Part shown: piece by piece, positions 23,496-33,486 of the stretch
How the letters are laid out: each line of letters begins with the position of its first letter
Position numbering within the stretch: position 1 is the first letter of the stretch
Assembly (NCBI GenBank): GCA_949383255.1
Contig: CASJPF010000035.1
Coordinates: 1 to 38,671, forward strand
Length of the DNA: 38,671 nucleotides
Source: Lachnospiraceae bacterium
Lineage (GTDB): Bacteria; Bacillota; Clostridia; Lachnospirales; Lachnospiraceae
Direction of reading: 5' to 3'
Made by a program: the position numbers and the translations under genes
Notes under the pieces: model-generated
Told to the model about the DNA's origin: nothing
Seen by the model: the letters and a program-made list of their open reading frames with translations, nothing else
The model's database searches: none

Positions 23496-24671
23496 TTATA
23501 TAATCGTCTCAATAGAAATATTTTTCCGGTTGGAAAGCTGCAAGATGCTGTGGTAATAGTTTTGCTGCAGGTCAATAATCTCATTGTTTTGCGTGTGGAT
23601 AACAGGTCTGGAATAGTGGTTGGGATTAATAAATATAACATTTCCCTCCATGCCATTGCTGAGAGTAACTCTGTGGTTGAGATAAGAGTTGGACACGTTC
23701 TCAAGAAAGGTAAGGATATATTTCATGTCATATTTTTGAATTCCATCATCCTCAAAGTACTTAATGACTGTAAAAGGACACATCGCGGTGTGATATACTC
23801 GCTCGCTTGTCATGGCATCAAAGATATCGGCAATGGTAACAATCTTGGAGAAACGGTCAATTTCGTCTCCGGTCAGACCATAGGGATATCCACTTCCATC
23901 ACATTTTTCATGGTGCATCAGCGCAGTGTTTTTTACCGCTTCTGGGATATTGTGATACTTTCCTAGCAGGTGATATCCCTCTGTTGTGTGCGTCTTGACA
24001 ATTTCAAATTCATCCCGTGTAAGTTTCCCGGGCTTACGCAAGATTCCACTAGGGAGCATAAATTTACCAATATCATGGAACAGACCGCAGGCTGTAGCCA
24101 TCATCTGATCTGCTTCCGAAAAGTGTAGCCAGCGCGCAAGGACATTTGCAATTAGCGCAACGTCAATACAGTGTGCATAGATGGAATCTTTGATGTTGTG
24201 CATGTTAAGAAGCATATCAAAGACACTGACTTCATTTTTGTCCTGATACAAAAGCGCCATCGTCTCTTTTAATAATTCGTTTGCATGAAATGGTTCATTG
24301 CGGTATAGTGATTTCATAAGGCTATTTTGATAGTGTTCGGCGCACCGTTCAAAATCATGGGAAAAGTGCTGAAACTGTTTGCTCTCCCTAATTTTCTCCT
24401 TGTTGGATTGATTGTTTAAGGTCGCCGTGGGGGAATCTACTGTAAGGAGATTTTGACCCGCAGATGCCATTGGAGAAGACAGTCCTAGGAGAAGGTCACT
24501 TTTTAAATTGTCTTCAATATTAGCATAGTATATAGAATATCCTTCCAATCGTGATATAATATTTTCCGTGAGAACCACGCCTTTTGGAATGAGAGTCTTT
24601 TGGTTGTGTATCAGAATGTCTTCCGCAGTTATCATACCAGGTGTAAGTTCTGCAATAGGGATTTGTATCAT
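23496..24671 (-). CDS. HD-GYP domain phosphodiesterase
   Basis: A 391-aa cytoplasmic protein. Residues ~1-60 match the short N-terminal module often found before HD-GYP (IPIAELTPGMITAEDIL, LIPKGVVLTENII). The HD-GYP domain (~150-330) has HCIDVALIANVLA, the HD pair at 199-200 in LFHDIGK, HTTEGYHLL, HH at 253-254 and the full GSGYP motif at 259-263, then ADIFDAMTSERVY. It should hydrolyse c-di-GMP or a related nucleotide. No receiver or membrane domain is present, so input is unknown. A GGGGGG-rich sequence lies just before the ATG. It is divergent from the Nudix gene, 70 bases apart. Confidence 0.92.
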   Translation of the reverse strand: MIQIPIAELTPGMITAEDILIHNQKTLIPKGVVLTENIISRLEGYSIYYANIEDNLKSDLLLGLSSPMASAGQNLLTVDSPTATLNNQSNKEKIRESKQFQHFSHDFERCAEHYQNSLMKSLYRNEPFHANELLKETMALLYQDKNEVSVFDMLLNMHNIKDSIYAHCIDVALIANVLARWLHFSEADQMMATACGLFHDIGKFMLPSGILRKPGKLTRDEFEIVKTHTTEGYHLLGKYHNIPEAVKNTALMHHEKCDGSGYPYGLTGDEIDRFSKIVTIADIFDAMTSERVYHTAMCPFTVIKYFEDDGIQKYDMKYILTFLENVSNSYLNHRVTLSNGMEGNVIFINPNHYSRPVIHTQNNEIIDLQQNYYHSILQLSNRKNISIETII

Positions 24672-24741
24672 AAACCGCCCCCCTTTCTAATTTCATTTTA
24701 GCTGTTCATAAGAAAAAAGTCAAATATTAGGAGGTAATTAT

Positions 24742-25356
24742 ATGAAAAAGTACACCAATATCCACAAATTATCTGATAACAAGTTTCTCAATTTATTTAA
24801 ACTGGATGCTCTGACAGATAGTGGTCGTCCATTCGATTATTTTTTTGTGTCTCGCAGAAAGGCAGACGAAATTAAATTGCTGACAGGGGACAGCGCGGCA
24901 GAAGGAGTTGTCATCTATCCAATTTTAAAGGAAAATCCGGAGAAAATCGTTTTGATTCGGCAGTATCGTTACCCGCTGGGAGATTATTTGTATGAGTTTC
25001 CAGCAGGACTAATTGACGCGGGCGAGACTCCTGATATGGCAGCAATACGAGAGATGAAAGAGGAGACAGGGCTTTCTTTTGAGGTCTATACAGGGGGAGA
25101 TGCGGCATATAGGCGCTCATTTTTTATGGGGGCTGGCTTCACAGATGAGAGTTGTAATGCAGTTTTTGGGTATGCTAGTGGTACCATCAGCCGTAAGGAA
25201 ATGGAAGATACAGAGTCAATACAGGTAATAATTGTGGACAAACTTGAGGCGAAACGCATTTTGAAAGAGGAAAAAGTTTCTCTCAGGGCGGCCTATTTGC
25301 TGATAAATTTTTTGCATGCGAAGCAAAGTGCACCATTTGCATTTTTAGAGGAATGA
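24742..25356 (+). CDS. Nudix hydrolase, ADP-ribose pyrophosphatase-like
   Basis: A 204-aa hydrolase. The Nudix box is complete at residues 89-111 (GLIDAGE then REMKEETGL), preceded by VVIYPIL, IVLIRQYRYPLGDYLYEFPAG, the usual neighbourhood of ADP-ribose pyrophosphatases. Expected products are ribose-5-phosphate and AMP; the exact substrate is inferred. RBS TAGGAGG is 7 bases upstream of the ATG. Confidence 0.88.
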   Translation: MKKYTNIHKLSDNKFLNLFKLDALTDSGRPFDYFFVSRRKADEIKLLTGDSAAEGVVIYPILKENPEKIVLIRQYRYPLGDYLYEFPAGLIDAGETPDMAAIREMKEETGLSFEVYTGGDAAYRRSFFMGAGFTDESCNAVFGYASGTISRKEMEDTESIQVIIVDKLEAKRILKEEKVSLRAAYLLINFLHAKQSAPFAFLEE

Positions 25357-25413
25357 GTTGTTATTATGAGCGGCTTTCATACCCGTGGACAGTAACAAAT
25401 GGTAACAATGAAT

Positions 25414-25442
25414 TTGACATTTAATTGAGCATAAACTATACT
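25414..25442 (+). promoter_or_regulatory. Promoter of the second LacI-family gene
   Basis: TTGACA (25414-25419), a 17-base spacer and TATACT (25437-25442). An inverted repeat ATAAACT...AGTTTAT (about 25431-25472) spans the -10 and downstream bases and could be an autoregulatory operator. Confidence 0.6.
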
Positions 25443-25530
25443 ATTGTATATAATTGTAGAAACAGTTTATAAAAAATCAACAAATAAAAAAAGTCTGATA
25501 TGATGACTGGAAAGGGGCAGGATTCTACAG

Positions 25531-26544
25531 ATGAAGAAGGTAACAATACAGGATATTGCGGCCGAGATGGGGTTGAGCCGCAACACTGTTGCAAAGGCAC
25601 TTAACGGTGGACTGGTTTCCCCGCAGACAAGACACGCTGTTGTGCAGAAGGCATGGCAGATGGGGTATACGAAACTAGATGAAAGTCTTGTGGAGGAAGT
25701 TAAATCAACTTATCGCAGGGCAAATACAGGAACAATTCTGGTATTGTTCAATCACATGCAATCAGCATTCTGGACAAGAGCGCTTGCAGGCATCAGCAAT
25801 GCAGTGAATGATGAGGGCTATCGAATGCAGCTACATGTGGTGGATGAGCGGGACAAAGATGGTGAGGAGACAGGAAGACTTATTGCAGATGATGTGAAAG
25901 GAATTATTTTTCTAAGTGTTTTTCCGGCAAAATTTGTGAGGGGAATTGGAAGAAAAAAGCTTCCAATGACCTTTTTTAACAGTCCTGTTAATGCGCGGGA
26001 ATATATTCGGCTTGGCGATGTTATCAATGTGGAGGGATTTTATTCTATGAGCATACTGACAGAGTATGTGATTAGACAAAAAGGTTGCGCCCGTTTGGCA
26101 TATATTGGATTTGCAGAGGGTTCACGCATGATACAGGCGCGGTATCTGGGATTTTTAAATGCGTGTAATCAGAACAATATCCAATTGGACGAGAGACTTC
26201 AATATACACGTCCTACAAATAGTCTCAGTTTTAATTATGCTATGGTGGAGGAGGTCATTAAGCGGATTCCCTATATACCAGATGCCGTGGTCTGTGAAGA
26301 TGATGATGTGGCAAAGAATGTGGCACTTGCCCTTTTGCAGCGTGACCCGCAAGCAGCAAAAAGAGTGGTGATTACAGGATTTAACAATACGTTGGAGGCA
26401 GATTTTTTTAAGAGTGACATTATCACAGTGGATGTGCGGATTGAAGAGATGGGAAGGCGTCTAGTAAAATCTGTGATTGACCGAGTGAAATGTCCGACGA
26501 TGGACATCTCTTTTACGACGATAGCGACTTATCCCAAAATATAA
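25531..26544 (+). CDS. LacI-family transcriptional regulator (orphan)
   Basis: A 337-aa regulator. The HTH (VTIQDIAAEMGLSRNTVAKALN) and hinge are followed by a sugar-binding-like sensor domain from ~67 (GTILVLFNHMQSAFWTRALAGI), with ARLAYIGFAEGSRMIQARYLGF and DAVVCEDDDVAKNVALALL, and a final VVITGFNNT segment. The RBS is weak (GGGGC about 13 bases upstream). No sugar operon is directly adjacent: DegV and an aldose epimerase follow, so its regulon is unclear. The epimerase is one possible target. Confidence 0.9.
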   Translation: MKKVTIQDIAAEMGLSRNTVAKALNGGLVSPQTRHAVVQKAWQMGYTKLDESLVEEVKSTYRRANTGTILVLFNHMQSAFWTRALAGISNAVNDEGYRMQLHVVDERDKDGEETGRLIADDVKGIIFLSVFPAKFVRGIGRKKLPMTFFNSPVNAREYIRLGDVINVEGFYSMSILTEYVIRQKGCARLAYIGFAEGSRMIQARYLGFLNACNQNNIQLDERLQYTRPTNSLSFNYAMVEEVIKRIPYIPDAVVCEDDDVAKNVALALLQRDPQAAKRVVITGFNNTLEADFFKSDIITVDVRIEEMGRRLVKSVIDRVKCPTMDISFTTIATYPKI

Positions 26545-26569
26545 GGCGAAAAAAGTTTTTAGATTGTCG

Positions 26570-26598
26570 ATGACAATGGGAAAAATACGTGATATAAT
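26570..26598 (+). promoter_or_regulatory. Promoter of degV
   Basis: ATGACA (26570-26575), a 17-base spacer and consensus TATAAT (26593-26598), about 100 bases before the degV start. Confidence 0.6.
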
Positions 26599-26627
26599 TT
26601 CAATATCTACATAACGTGGTAATAAAA

Positions 26628-26661
26628 ACGCCGTGCGGTCAGATGTATCTCAATACGGCGT
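26628..26661 (+). repeat. Hairpin in the degV leader
   Basis: ACGCCGT (26628-26634) pairs with ACGGCGT (26655-26661) around a 20-base loop. No T-run follows, so it is a leader structure and not a terminator. Confidence 0.45.
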
Positions 26662-26699
26662 AAATTCAAGCGTTAAATAAAAGATGAGAGGTTTTATTG

Positions 26700-27599
26700 A
26701 TGGATTACAAAATAGTAACAGACGGTTCCTGCGATTTGCCGCCAGAACTTTGCAGGGAAAAGCAAGTCGACGTAGTTCCCTTTTATGTATCATTTGACAG
26801 CGAGACATATCAGAAAGAAATTGTAGAAATCCCCATTCGGGATTTTTATGAGCAGATGGTGGCAGATCCTACAACATTTCCAAAGTCATCCATGCCTTCT
26901 GTACAGGATTATGTGGATGTATTTGAACCGATTGTCAGGGAAGGAAAGTCGATTATCTGCATTTGTATCACAACAAAGTTTAGCGGTTCCTATCAGTCCG
27001 CTATGAACGCGAGAGAAATTATTTTGGAAAGTGTGCCAGACGCGCGAATAACGATATTGGATTCTACAATCAATACTGTGCTTCAGGGAATTTTTGTGCT
27101 TGAGGCAATTAAGATGTATGAAGCACAGCTTCCGTATGAGATAGTGATTGAGAAGCTCGAGGCAATTAAAAGTACTGGACGCATCTTTTTTACAGTGGGA
27201 AATATTGATTACCTCAAACATGGCGGGCGCATTGGCAAACTGGCAGGAATTGCAGGTTCCATGTTGGGAATTCGTCCATTAATCACACTTAAGGAGGGAG
27301 AAATTTTCCCATCTGGTTTGGCGAGAAGCCGCAAAAAATCTCTTGAGAAGGTGTATGAACTGTTGTGGCAATATCTTCAGGAAACACATGCTAAACCGGA
27401 GACATACAGCATTTGCGTAGGGTATGGTTATGATATTGCGGAGGCGGAGGAGTTTCGTAAAGGTGCAGTCAACTACCTCAATACACGAGGGTATGCCATC
27501 TCGGAGACAGAGCTTCCTAAATATCAGATTGGGGCGACAATCAGCGTTCACACAGGACCATATCCACTGGGATTTGGCGTGATTAGAAAAGGCATATAA
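26700..27599 (+). CDS. DegV family fatty-acid-binding protein
   Basis: A 299-aa cytoplasmic protein of the DegV/FakB type, which binds a fatty acid for phosphorylation by a FakA kinase. The N-terminal YKIVTDGSCDLPPEL, TFPKSSMPSVQDY, the CITTKFSGSYQSA motif and GNIDYLKHGGRIGK are family hallmarks; HTGPYPLGFGVI is the closing element. The ATG at 26700 is chosen because GAGAGG is 8 bases upstream; the TTG directly before it is unlikely. The gene precedes the aldose epimerase by 23 bases and probably shares a transcript; the functional link is unclear. Confidence 0.93.
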   Translation: MDYKIVTDGSCDLPPELCREKQVDVVPFYVSFDSETYQKEIVEIPIRDFYEQMVADPTTFPKSSMPSVQDYVDVFEPIVREGKSIICICITTKFSGSYQSAMNAREIILESVPDARITILDSTINTVLQGIFVLEAIKMYEAQLPYEIVIEKLEAIKSTGRIFFTVGNIDYLKHGGRIGKLAGIAGSMLGIRPLITLKEGEIFPSGLARSRKKSLEKVYELLWQYLQETHAKPETYSICVGYGYDIAEAEEFRKGAVNYLNTRGYAISETELPKYQIGATISVHTGPYPLGFGVIRKGI

Positions 27600-27622
27600 G
27601 AGATTGAAAAGGAGAAGAGTTT

Positions 27623-28498
27623 ATGGCAATATACAATTTAGAGAACGCGCAGCTTAGTATCTGCGTGGATTCTTTTGGCGCAGAATTAAAGTCACTTAAG
27701 AAAAAGGCATCCAATATGGAATATATGTGGGATGCAAAACCTGAGTATTGGAAGCGGACTTCCCCAGTGCTTTTTCCAATTGTGGGGAGTTTGAATAATG
27801 GTTGTTATCGTTATGATGGGAAAGTGTATCCAATGTCTCAGCATGGATTTGCCAGAGATATGGAGTTTTCGCTTTTGCGGCAAACTGAGGATGAACTTGT
27901 TTTTGCGCTGCACTCCAATGAAGAAACCAAAGAAAAATATCCATTTGATTTTGCATTAGAACTTGGCTATAAGCTTCAAGAAAACAATCTTTTCGTTTCT
28001 TGGAATGTGTTAAACTGTGACAACAAGGAGATGTATTTTAGTATTGGAGGGCACCCTGCATTTTTGTGCCCAATGAATGCAGCAGGAGCCCAGACAGAGT
28101 GTAAACTATTGTTTGATGCCACTGATAAAATAACATCTGCTATTATTGGAGACGGTGGTACATTGTTGCAGCGTACAAAGGAAATTCCTTTAAGAGATGG
28201 GATGATGGATATCACGGAGAATCTTTTTGATGAGGATGCACTAATTATCGAACACGATCAGGCACACAAAGTATCTCTTTGTGACAAGGAAGGACAGCCG
28301 TATTTGACAGTTCGTTTTGATGCGCCACTCTTTGGCATATGGTCTCCTGCAAGGAAAAATGCACCATTTATCTGTATTGAACCGTGGTATGGCAGATGTG
28401 ACAAGGCAGATTTTCAAGGAGAGCTGTCTGAGCGCGAGTGGGGGAACCAGTTAGCACCATCGGAAACGTTTTATGCGGAGTATATAGTTACAATATGA
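27623..28498 (+). CDS. Aldose 1-epimerase family protein (LacX type)
   Basis: A 291-aa mutarotase-fold protein: GAELKSLKKKASNMEYMWD, RTSPVLFPIVGSL, the QHGFARDMEF motif with His, FSIGGHPAFLCP with the second His, and a late FICIEPWYGRCD with the catalytic-type Glu. These are the features of LacX/YihR-like epimerases that interconvert sugar anomers, including galactose. RBS GGAGAAG lies just upstream. A role in the galactoside pathways on either side is plausible but not shown. Confidence 0.9.
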   Translation: MAIYNLENAQLSICVDSFGAELKSLKKKASNMEYMWDAKPEYWKRTSPVLFPIVGSLNNGCYRYDGKVYPMSQHGFARDMEFSLLRQTEDELVFALHSNEETKEKYPFDFALELGYKLQENNLFVSWNVLNCDNKEMYFSIGGHPAFLCPMNAAGAQTECKLLFDATDKITSAIIGDGGTLLQRTKEIPLRDGMMDITENLFDEDALIIEHDQAHKVSLCDKEGQPYLTVRFDAPLFGIWSPARKNAPFICIEPWYGRCDKADFQGELSEREWGNQLAPSETFYAEYIVTI

Positions 28499-28649
28499 TA
28501 TTTTTTTAATAATTTTTTTGGCAATATGCCGAAAACGATTTCTATATTAACAAAATAAGCCCAAATTGTTTATATTGTACAAAACTTATGGTAAGATATC
28601 AGGTAACGTATGGCAATCATACGAATTGAGAGAGAACAAGGAGGGCGAA

Positions 28650-31076
28650 ATGAGAAGTATCAAAACAAAACTTATCATGTTAGGAGCAGTATCAATTATA
28701 TGTACCGTGATACTAGGATTGGTCGGCATCTTTATCATGAACAGCAACAACGCAAACAATCAGGTGTTGAATGACATTAACAACATCAACCTCAAGCAGA
28801 ATGAAAACATCACACAGGAGACTTCTTTTCTGTATGATTTGGATTTGAATCATTATCAGACGATTCAGTCAAATCTTGCATTTATGAGAGAAGCGGCAGC
28901 CGCGGCGCTTACCTACAGTAAAGGAGAGGCTTACGACGCTGATTTACAGAGCGTTGCGGCAACAATTGAAATTGTGCAGAGCAATACAGCGCAGCTCAAC
29001 AGTTTATTGGAACAGCGCGGTTTTAAGAGTGAGCGTGGAATGTATGCGGAATTTGCCAAGGAAGATGACGCGCTGGCGGATGCGGTCAGCCGAATGTCAG
29101 GGGAGTCAAGCTGGGTGGATGGTGTATGGGATACCGCAGCGCTATCACAGATAACAGCGGTGCCTGTCAATGGGAAGAATTTTAAAAAGACATCTTATTC
29201 TCATGATATTCCAGATATTAGTAAGCGCAATATGTTGCTTGTCCGTCTGGGCGGCAACGGGATTGCGTATACCGGTGATGTGTATGTGACTAATATTCAG
29301 TTAGACAATACGCCGCTTGCAATGGCTGACATTAATCCGCAAGCGCTTGCAGGTTCTTATGGAGATGGGCTTGCGGATATCTCTGTGTCGACTTTTGACG
29401 GAATGGATGCATTGTATATTCAGACAAAATTTGCCAATATAAATGGGAATTGGCAGGAAGTCACTTCACGAATTGATGTGACAGATATCAACATTGCTGA
29501 GTACAAAAAAATATCGTTCGACCTGTATTTTGAGGAGAAGGAAGCACCAGAAATCAGTATTGCTACAGCTTTTGATGCAAAGTATGATTTTGAGGGAAAT
29601 CTCAAGGAAGTTGACAGTATGTTTGACACATACAATAAGCTTGTGGCAGAGGGCAGTGATGTAGGGAGTTATCCAGATAATATTAGGGCACTGCTTCAAG
29701 AATTACATACCAATGCACCACTATACACAAAGGATAGTGAGATTGCAGAGGTGCTTGTAAATGGCTTTTCTGAAAAACTTGCAGCGATGGAGAACATTCT
29801 GGATTATGATAAGGATATTCTTTCTTTAAAAGTGGAGAACAATACACAAAATAAAAATCTTTCCAGCGAAACTTCTGATGTGCGCAGTAAGATTGAGCAG
29901 TTGACAAGTGCCCAGAAACAAATGATGTCTATCTTGATATACGTTGTATTTGTTGTGGGCGCAGTGCTTGTGGTGATTCTTACGCTGTTTGTAATCACTT
30001 CTGTGCAGAGAAGCATTAAAAAGTTTAAGGGAACATTGACTCAGATTTCAGAAGGCAAGATTATGGTGAAGGCGGAGACTGACAATAAAGATGAGTTTGA
30101 CACTTTTGGAAAGTCTTTGAACAGCATGACAGATAAACTGTCAGTAGTGATAGGAAATGTTAAAAATTATGGTGTGGAGCTCAATAAGAGCGGCGCGGAG
30201 CTTAAGGAAATGTCAGAGACTTCCGAGCAGACTTCTGAGCATATTGACACAGCAATCTCTGAGATTGCATTAGGTGCTACCAATCAAGCGCGTGATGTGG
30301 AGACTTCGACAAGCGAGATTGGAAATCTTGGGGAATTAATGGATACAATGGACGCAGATATTATGGAGCTTGACACAACATCGCTTCATATGAAACAGGC
30401 AAGCGACGAGGCTGCAGCTATTTTAAGTGAATTGAGTAGTTCCAACAGTCATATGACAGCGGGAATTCACAAGATTGCACAACAGATTGCAAGGACAAAT
30501 GACTCTGTAAAAGAAATCGAGTCAGCGGCATCTTTGATTTCTTCCATTGCAAACCAGACAAACTTGCTTTCACTCAATGCCAGTATTGAGGCAGCTAGAG
30601 CTGGTGAGGCAGGAAAAGGTTTTGCGGTTGTGGCGTCGGAGATACAACAGTTGGCGGATCAGTCCAACAAATCAGCGGACAGTATTTTTAGGATTATCAC
30701 AAATCTTATCAATGAGTTTAAGGAAACTCTTGATACAATGATGGAGGTTGAGACTGCCACAAATGAACAAAATCAGAAGTTTGTGAGCACACAGAAGCAA
30801 TTTGAGATTGTCAATGAAGGCATTGTGCAGTCAAGGGATAAGACAGCAGTGATTAAAAATGCGATTGGTGAGTGCAATAGAGTGAGGAGTACTGTGTCTG
30901 AGATTATGCTGAATCTCTCTGCAATCTCTGAGGAGAATGCAGCGTCAGCGACAGAGACAGCGACTGCAATGCAACAACTAAACACAACAATATCAGAACT
31001 TTTGCGGGAATCGCAGAAGCTTCTGACCATCTCTTCACAGCTTGATCAGGATATGACATTCTTTCAGCTTGTATAA
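28650..31076 (+). CDS. Chemoreceptor with CBM-like extracellular region
   Basis: An 808-aa methyl-accepting chemotaxis protein. TM1 is 8-30, TM2 427-449, HAMP about 450-505, and the signalling tip [20 protein letters not shown] lies near 634-653. The extracellular part is very large (~395 aa): helical segments at ~35-150 and ~322-425 enclose a beta-rich block at ~158-320. That block has [20 protein letters not shown] followed by NIQLDN, then INGNWQE and [12 protein letters not shown], resembling carbohydrate-binding modules of mannanase-type enzymes. It may therefore sense a carbohydrate polymer or oligosaccharide. The start is the ATG at 28650, 5 bases after AAGGAGG; an upstream in-frame ATG at 28566 has no RBS. 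A sigma-D-like GCCGAAAA with upstream ATAA is seen near 28509-28535. It sits upstream of alpha-galactosidase and a sugar ABC transporter. Confidence 0.88.
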   Translation: MRSIKTKLIMLGAVSIICTVILGLVGIFIMNSNNANNQVLNDINNINLKQNENITQETSFLYDLDLNHYQTIQSNLAFMREAAAAALTYSKGEAYDADLQSVAATIEIVQSNTAQLNSLLEQRGFKSERGMYAEFAKEDDALADAVSRMSGESSWVDGVWDTAALSQITAVPVNGKNFKKTSYSHDIPDISKRNMLLVRLGGNGIAYTGDVYVTNIQLDNTPLAMADINPQALAGSYGDGLADISVSTFDGMDALYIQTKFANINGNWQEVTSRIDVTDINIAEYKKISFDLYFEEKEAPEISIATAFDAKYDFEGNLKEVDSMFDTYNKLVAEGSDVGSYPDNIRALLQELHTNAPLYTKDSEIAEVLVNGFSEKLAAMENILDYDKDILSLKVENNTQNKNLSSETSDVRSKIEQLTSAQKQMMSILIYVVFVVGAVLVVILTLFVITSVQRSIKKFKGTLTQISEGKIMVKAETDNKDEFDTFGKSLNSMTDKLSVVIGNVKNYGVELNKSGAELKEMSETSEQTSEHIDTAISEIALGATNQARDVETSTSEIGNLGELMDTMDADIMELDTTSLHMKQASDEAAAILSELSSSNSHMTAGIHKIAQQIARTNDSVKEIESAASLISSIANQTNLLSLNASIEAARAGEAGKGFAVVASEIQQLADQSNKSADSIFRIITNLINEFKETLDTMMEVETATNEQNQKFVSTQKQFEIVNEGIVQSRDKTAVIKNAIGECNRVRSTVSEIMLNLSAISEENAASATETATAMQQLNTTISELLRESQKLLTISSQLDQDMTFFQLV

Positions 31077-31090
31077 AGGATTGGAAATGG

Positions 31091-31124
31091 AAACACCCTA
31101 TCTGTATAGATAGGGTGTTTTTTT
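31091..31124 (+). terminator. Intrinsic terminator after the chemoreceptor gene
   Basis: AAACACCCTATC (31091-31102) pairs perfectly with GATAGGGTGTTT (31109-31120), followed by more T residues; 14 bases after the stop codon. Confidence 0.9.
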
Positions 31125-31184
31125 GGAAATGCCCGATATTACCAAAATTTTCGCAAAAAATATGTGCAATAGGTAAAAAATAAA

Positions 31185-31232
31185 ACTAAAAACAGTTTAA
31201 AAATTGATTAATTTCAAAAAAGATGTTATGTT
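31185..31232 (+). promoter_or_regulatory. Alpha-galactosidase promoter with upstream shared motif
   Basis: TTGATT (31204-31209), a 17-base spacer and TATGTT (31227-31232). Directly upstream is ACTAAAAACAGTTTAA (31185-31200), containing AAACT/AGTTT symmetry, nearly the same as a sequence before the binding-protein gene (35939-35954). It may be an operator for the nearby LacI or AraC protein. Confidence 0.5.
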
Positions 31233-31277
31233 AAATATGCAGAGAAAAACTGATAGACAAAAAGAAGGAGAACATTT

Positions 31278-33485
31278 ATGATATTTTTTAATGAAAAGGA
31301 ACGTGTGTTCAAATTGGATACACCCAATACTACGTATATGATTGGTATTGTCGATAAGGAAAATTTCGTGGGACATATTTATTATGGAAAGAGTTTGAGA
31401 GATATAGATGCTGCTTATTTGATGCGCACGGAAGAACCACCATTTATACCAAGCAAAAATAACAGGGAGCGCTGTTCGTTTTATGACTGCTTTCCGTTTG
31501 AATATCCGACAAGTGGCGTGGGAGATTACAGAGAGGGTGGCATTGGTATCCGAACAGCGGCTGGGCATGTGGGAAGTATGCTTTCCTATATATCGTATGA
31601 GATTATAGATGGAAAACCAGAACTTAAGGGGCTTCCGGCAACTTTTGGCACAGAGAAAGAATGCATGACATTGAAGCTGGTTTGCGAGGACAAGTATGTT
31701 GGAATGCAAGTAGAGTTGTTGTATACTGTGTTTGAAGATGTAGATGTGATTACCAGAAGTGTGCGCATAACAAATATCGGTCAGGAATATTTTTATCTTA
31801 CAAGAGTAAATTCGGCTTGTATTGATATGGACAATAAAGATTTTGATATGGTATCTTTGCATGGAAGTTGGGCGAGGGAGCGCCATATCCAGAGAAAAAC
31901 ATTAGGTTATGGAATACACAATGTCAGTTCGTTTCGCGGCGAGTCCAGCCATCAAGATCATCCATTTCTTGCGCTTGTAGATAAGAATACCACACAGGAA
32001 AATGGTGAGATTTATGCGATGAATTTTGTCTATTCTGGAAATTTCCGCGCACAGGCGGAAGTGACACAGTTTGATTCCGTTCGCATGACAATGGGAATCC
32101 ACCCAGAGAATTTTTGTTGGAAATTGGAATGTGGAGAAAGCTTTCAGGCACCAGAAGTCGTTATGGTCTATACGGACAAAGGGTTTGACGCAATGACAAA
32201 CACATTTCATAAATTGTATAGAAACCATTTGATACGCGGTGTGTATAAGAATAAAAAACGACCGATTCTCATTAACAATTGGGAGGCGACTTATTTTGCG
32301 TTTGACACAGAAAAGTTGCTGTCCATTGCAAAAGAGGCATCCGCGCTTGGCATTGAGATGCTTGTTATGGATGACGGCTGGTTTGGCAAACGCAATCTTG
32401 ATAACTGTGCGCTTGGCGATTGGACAGTGAACGAGGAAAAAATTCGGGGTGGGTTAAAGTATCTGGTGGACGAGGTAAATAAACTTGGCATGAAGTTTGG
32501 TATCTGGTTTGAACCAGAAATGATCTCACCGGATTCGGATTTGTACAGGGCACATCCTGACTGGGCTATCGCAATTCCTGGAAGACCGGGGACAGAGTCA
32601 AGGCAACAGTTTGTGCTTGATTTGTCAAGGCAAGAGGTTGTTGATTGTATTTATGAGCAAGTCGCATCTGTTCTGCGCAGTGCAAATATTGAGTATGTGA
32701 AGTGGGATATGAATCGACAGCTTACCGACATTGGAAGTTATGGATTGCCCGTGGACAGGCAGGGCGAGTTGTATCATCGCTATGTGCTCGCAGTATATCA
32801 AATGCAGGATCGGTTGACAAAAGAATTTCCACACTTGCTTTTGGAGAATTGTTCGGGAGGCGGAGCACGCTTTGATCCGGGAATGCTGTATTTTAGCCCG
32901 CAGATTTGGTGCTCAGATGATACCGATGCAATTGAGCGGCTTGAGATACAGGAAGGAACAGCGCTGATTTATCCATTGTCAACTATGGGGGCACATGTTT
33001 CAGACTGTCCAAATCATGCGGTAGGTCGTGTGACACCATTTGATACGCGCGGTATTGTGGCACTTGCGGGGACTTTTGGCTATGAGCTTGATGTGACCAA
33101 GATTCCACAGGAAGACCGAGACAAAATACCAGGACAGGTGGCAATGTATCATAAATATAATGATTTGGTGCGAGAAGGTGATTATTATCGTATCGCTTCG
33201 TATGCCCAAAATCACAAGTATGATTGCTGGCAGGTTGTGGGTGCCAATCAGAAGCAGTCCCTTGTCACTTTTGTGCAGGTATTGTCTAGGGTGAACTTTA
33301 AGTCCATACGAATTTGCTTAAAGGGATTAAATCCGGACATGCGCTATCGTGTCGTATTTGAGAACGATGACAATATTGCAGATAAAGTTTACACTGGCGA
33401 TATGCTGATGAAAGCGGGACTGTTGGTGCCAGTTCTATGGGGAGATTTTCAGGCAAGACTGATATCGCTGACAAATCTAGAATAA
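31278..33485 (+). CDS. agaA: Alpha-galactosidase, glycoside hydrolase family 36
   Basis: A 735-aa intracellular enzyme that releases alpha-galactose from raffinose-type or galactomannan-derived oligosaccharides. The N-terminal beta-supersandwich (~1-325) is followed by the barrel starting RPILINNWEATYF, with LVMDDGWFG, FGIWFEPEM, the nucleophile Asp477 in VKWDMNR, LLENCSGGGARFD and the acid/base in CSDDTDAIERL (Asp547 or Asp548). Length and residue positions agree with bacterial AgaA-type enzymes. No signal peptide is present, so the substrate must be imported, presumably by the ABC transporter downstream. RBS AAGGAG precedes the ATG. The gene is followed by a dispersed repeat and a LacI gene. 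Confidence 0.95.
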   Translation: MIFFNEKERVFKLDTPNTTYMIGIVDKENFVGHIYYGKSLRDIDAAYLMRTEEPPFIPSKNNRERCSFYDCFPFEYPTSGVGDYREGGIGIRTAAGHVGSMLSYISYEIIDGKPELKGLPATFGTEKECMTLKLVCEDKYVGMQVELLYTVFEDVDVITRSVRITNIGQEYFYLTRVNSACIDMDNKDFDMVSLHGSWARERHIQRKTLGYGIHNVSSFRGESSHQDHPFLALVDKNTTQENGEIYAMNFVYSGNFRAQAEVTQFDSVRMTMGIHPENFCWKLECGESFQAPEVVMVYTDKGFDAMTNTFHKLYRNHLIRGVYKNKKRPILINNWEATYFAFDTEKLLSIAKEASALGIEMLVMDDGWFGKRNLDNCALGDWTVNEEKIRGGLKYLVDEVNKLGMKFGIWFEPEMISPDSDLYRAHPDWAIAIPGRPGTESRQQFVLDLSRQEVVDCIYEQVASVLRSANIEYVKWDMNRQLTDIGSYGLPVDRQGELYHRYVLAVYQMQDRLTKEFPHLLLENCSGGGARFDPGMLYFSPQIWCSDDTDAIERLEIQEGTALIYPLSTMGAHVSDCPNHAVGRVTPFDTRGIVALAGTFGYELDVTKIPQEDRDKIPGQVAMYHKYNDLVREGDYYRIASYAQNHKYDCWQVVGANQKQSLVTFVQVLSRVNFKSIRICLKGLNPDMRYRVVFENDDNIADKVYTGDMLMKAGLLVPVLWGDFQARLISLTNLE

Positions 33486-33486
33486 A

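Noticed and set aside
23421..23966. 181-codon plus-strand frame opposite the HD-GYP gene
   Set aside because: It starts inside the terminator after amt and runs antisense to conserved HD-GYP motifs; no RBS, no recognisable domain.
31197..31886. 229-codon minus-strand open frame opposite the alpha-galactosidase gene
   Set aside because: It is fully antisense to a clear GH36 gene, has no RBS or family motif, and its Cys/His/Ile-rich composition is that of a shadow frame.
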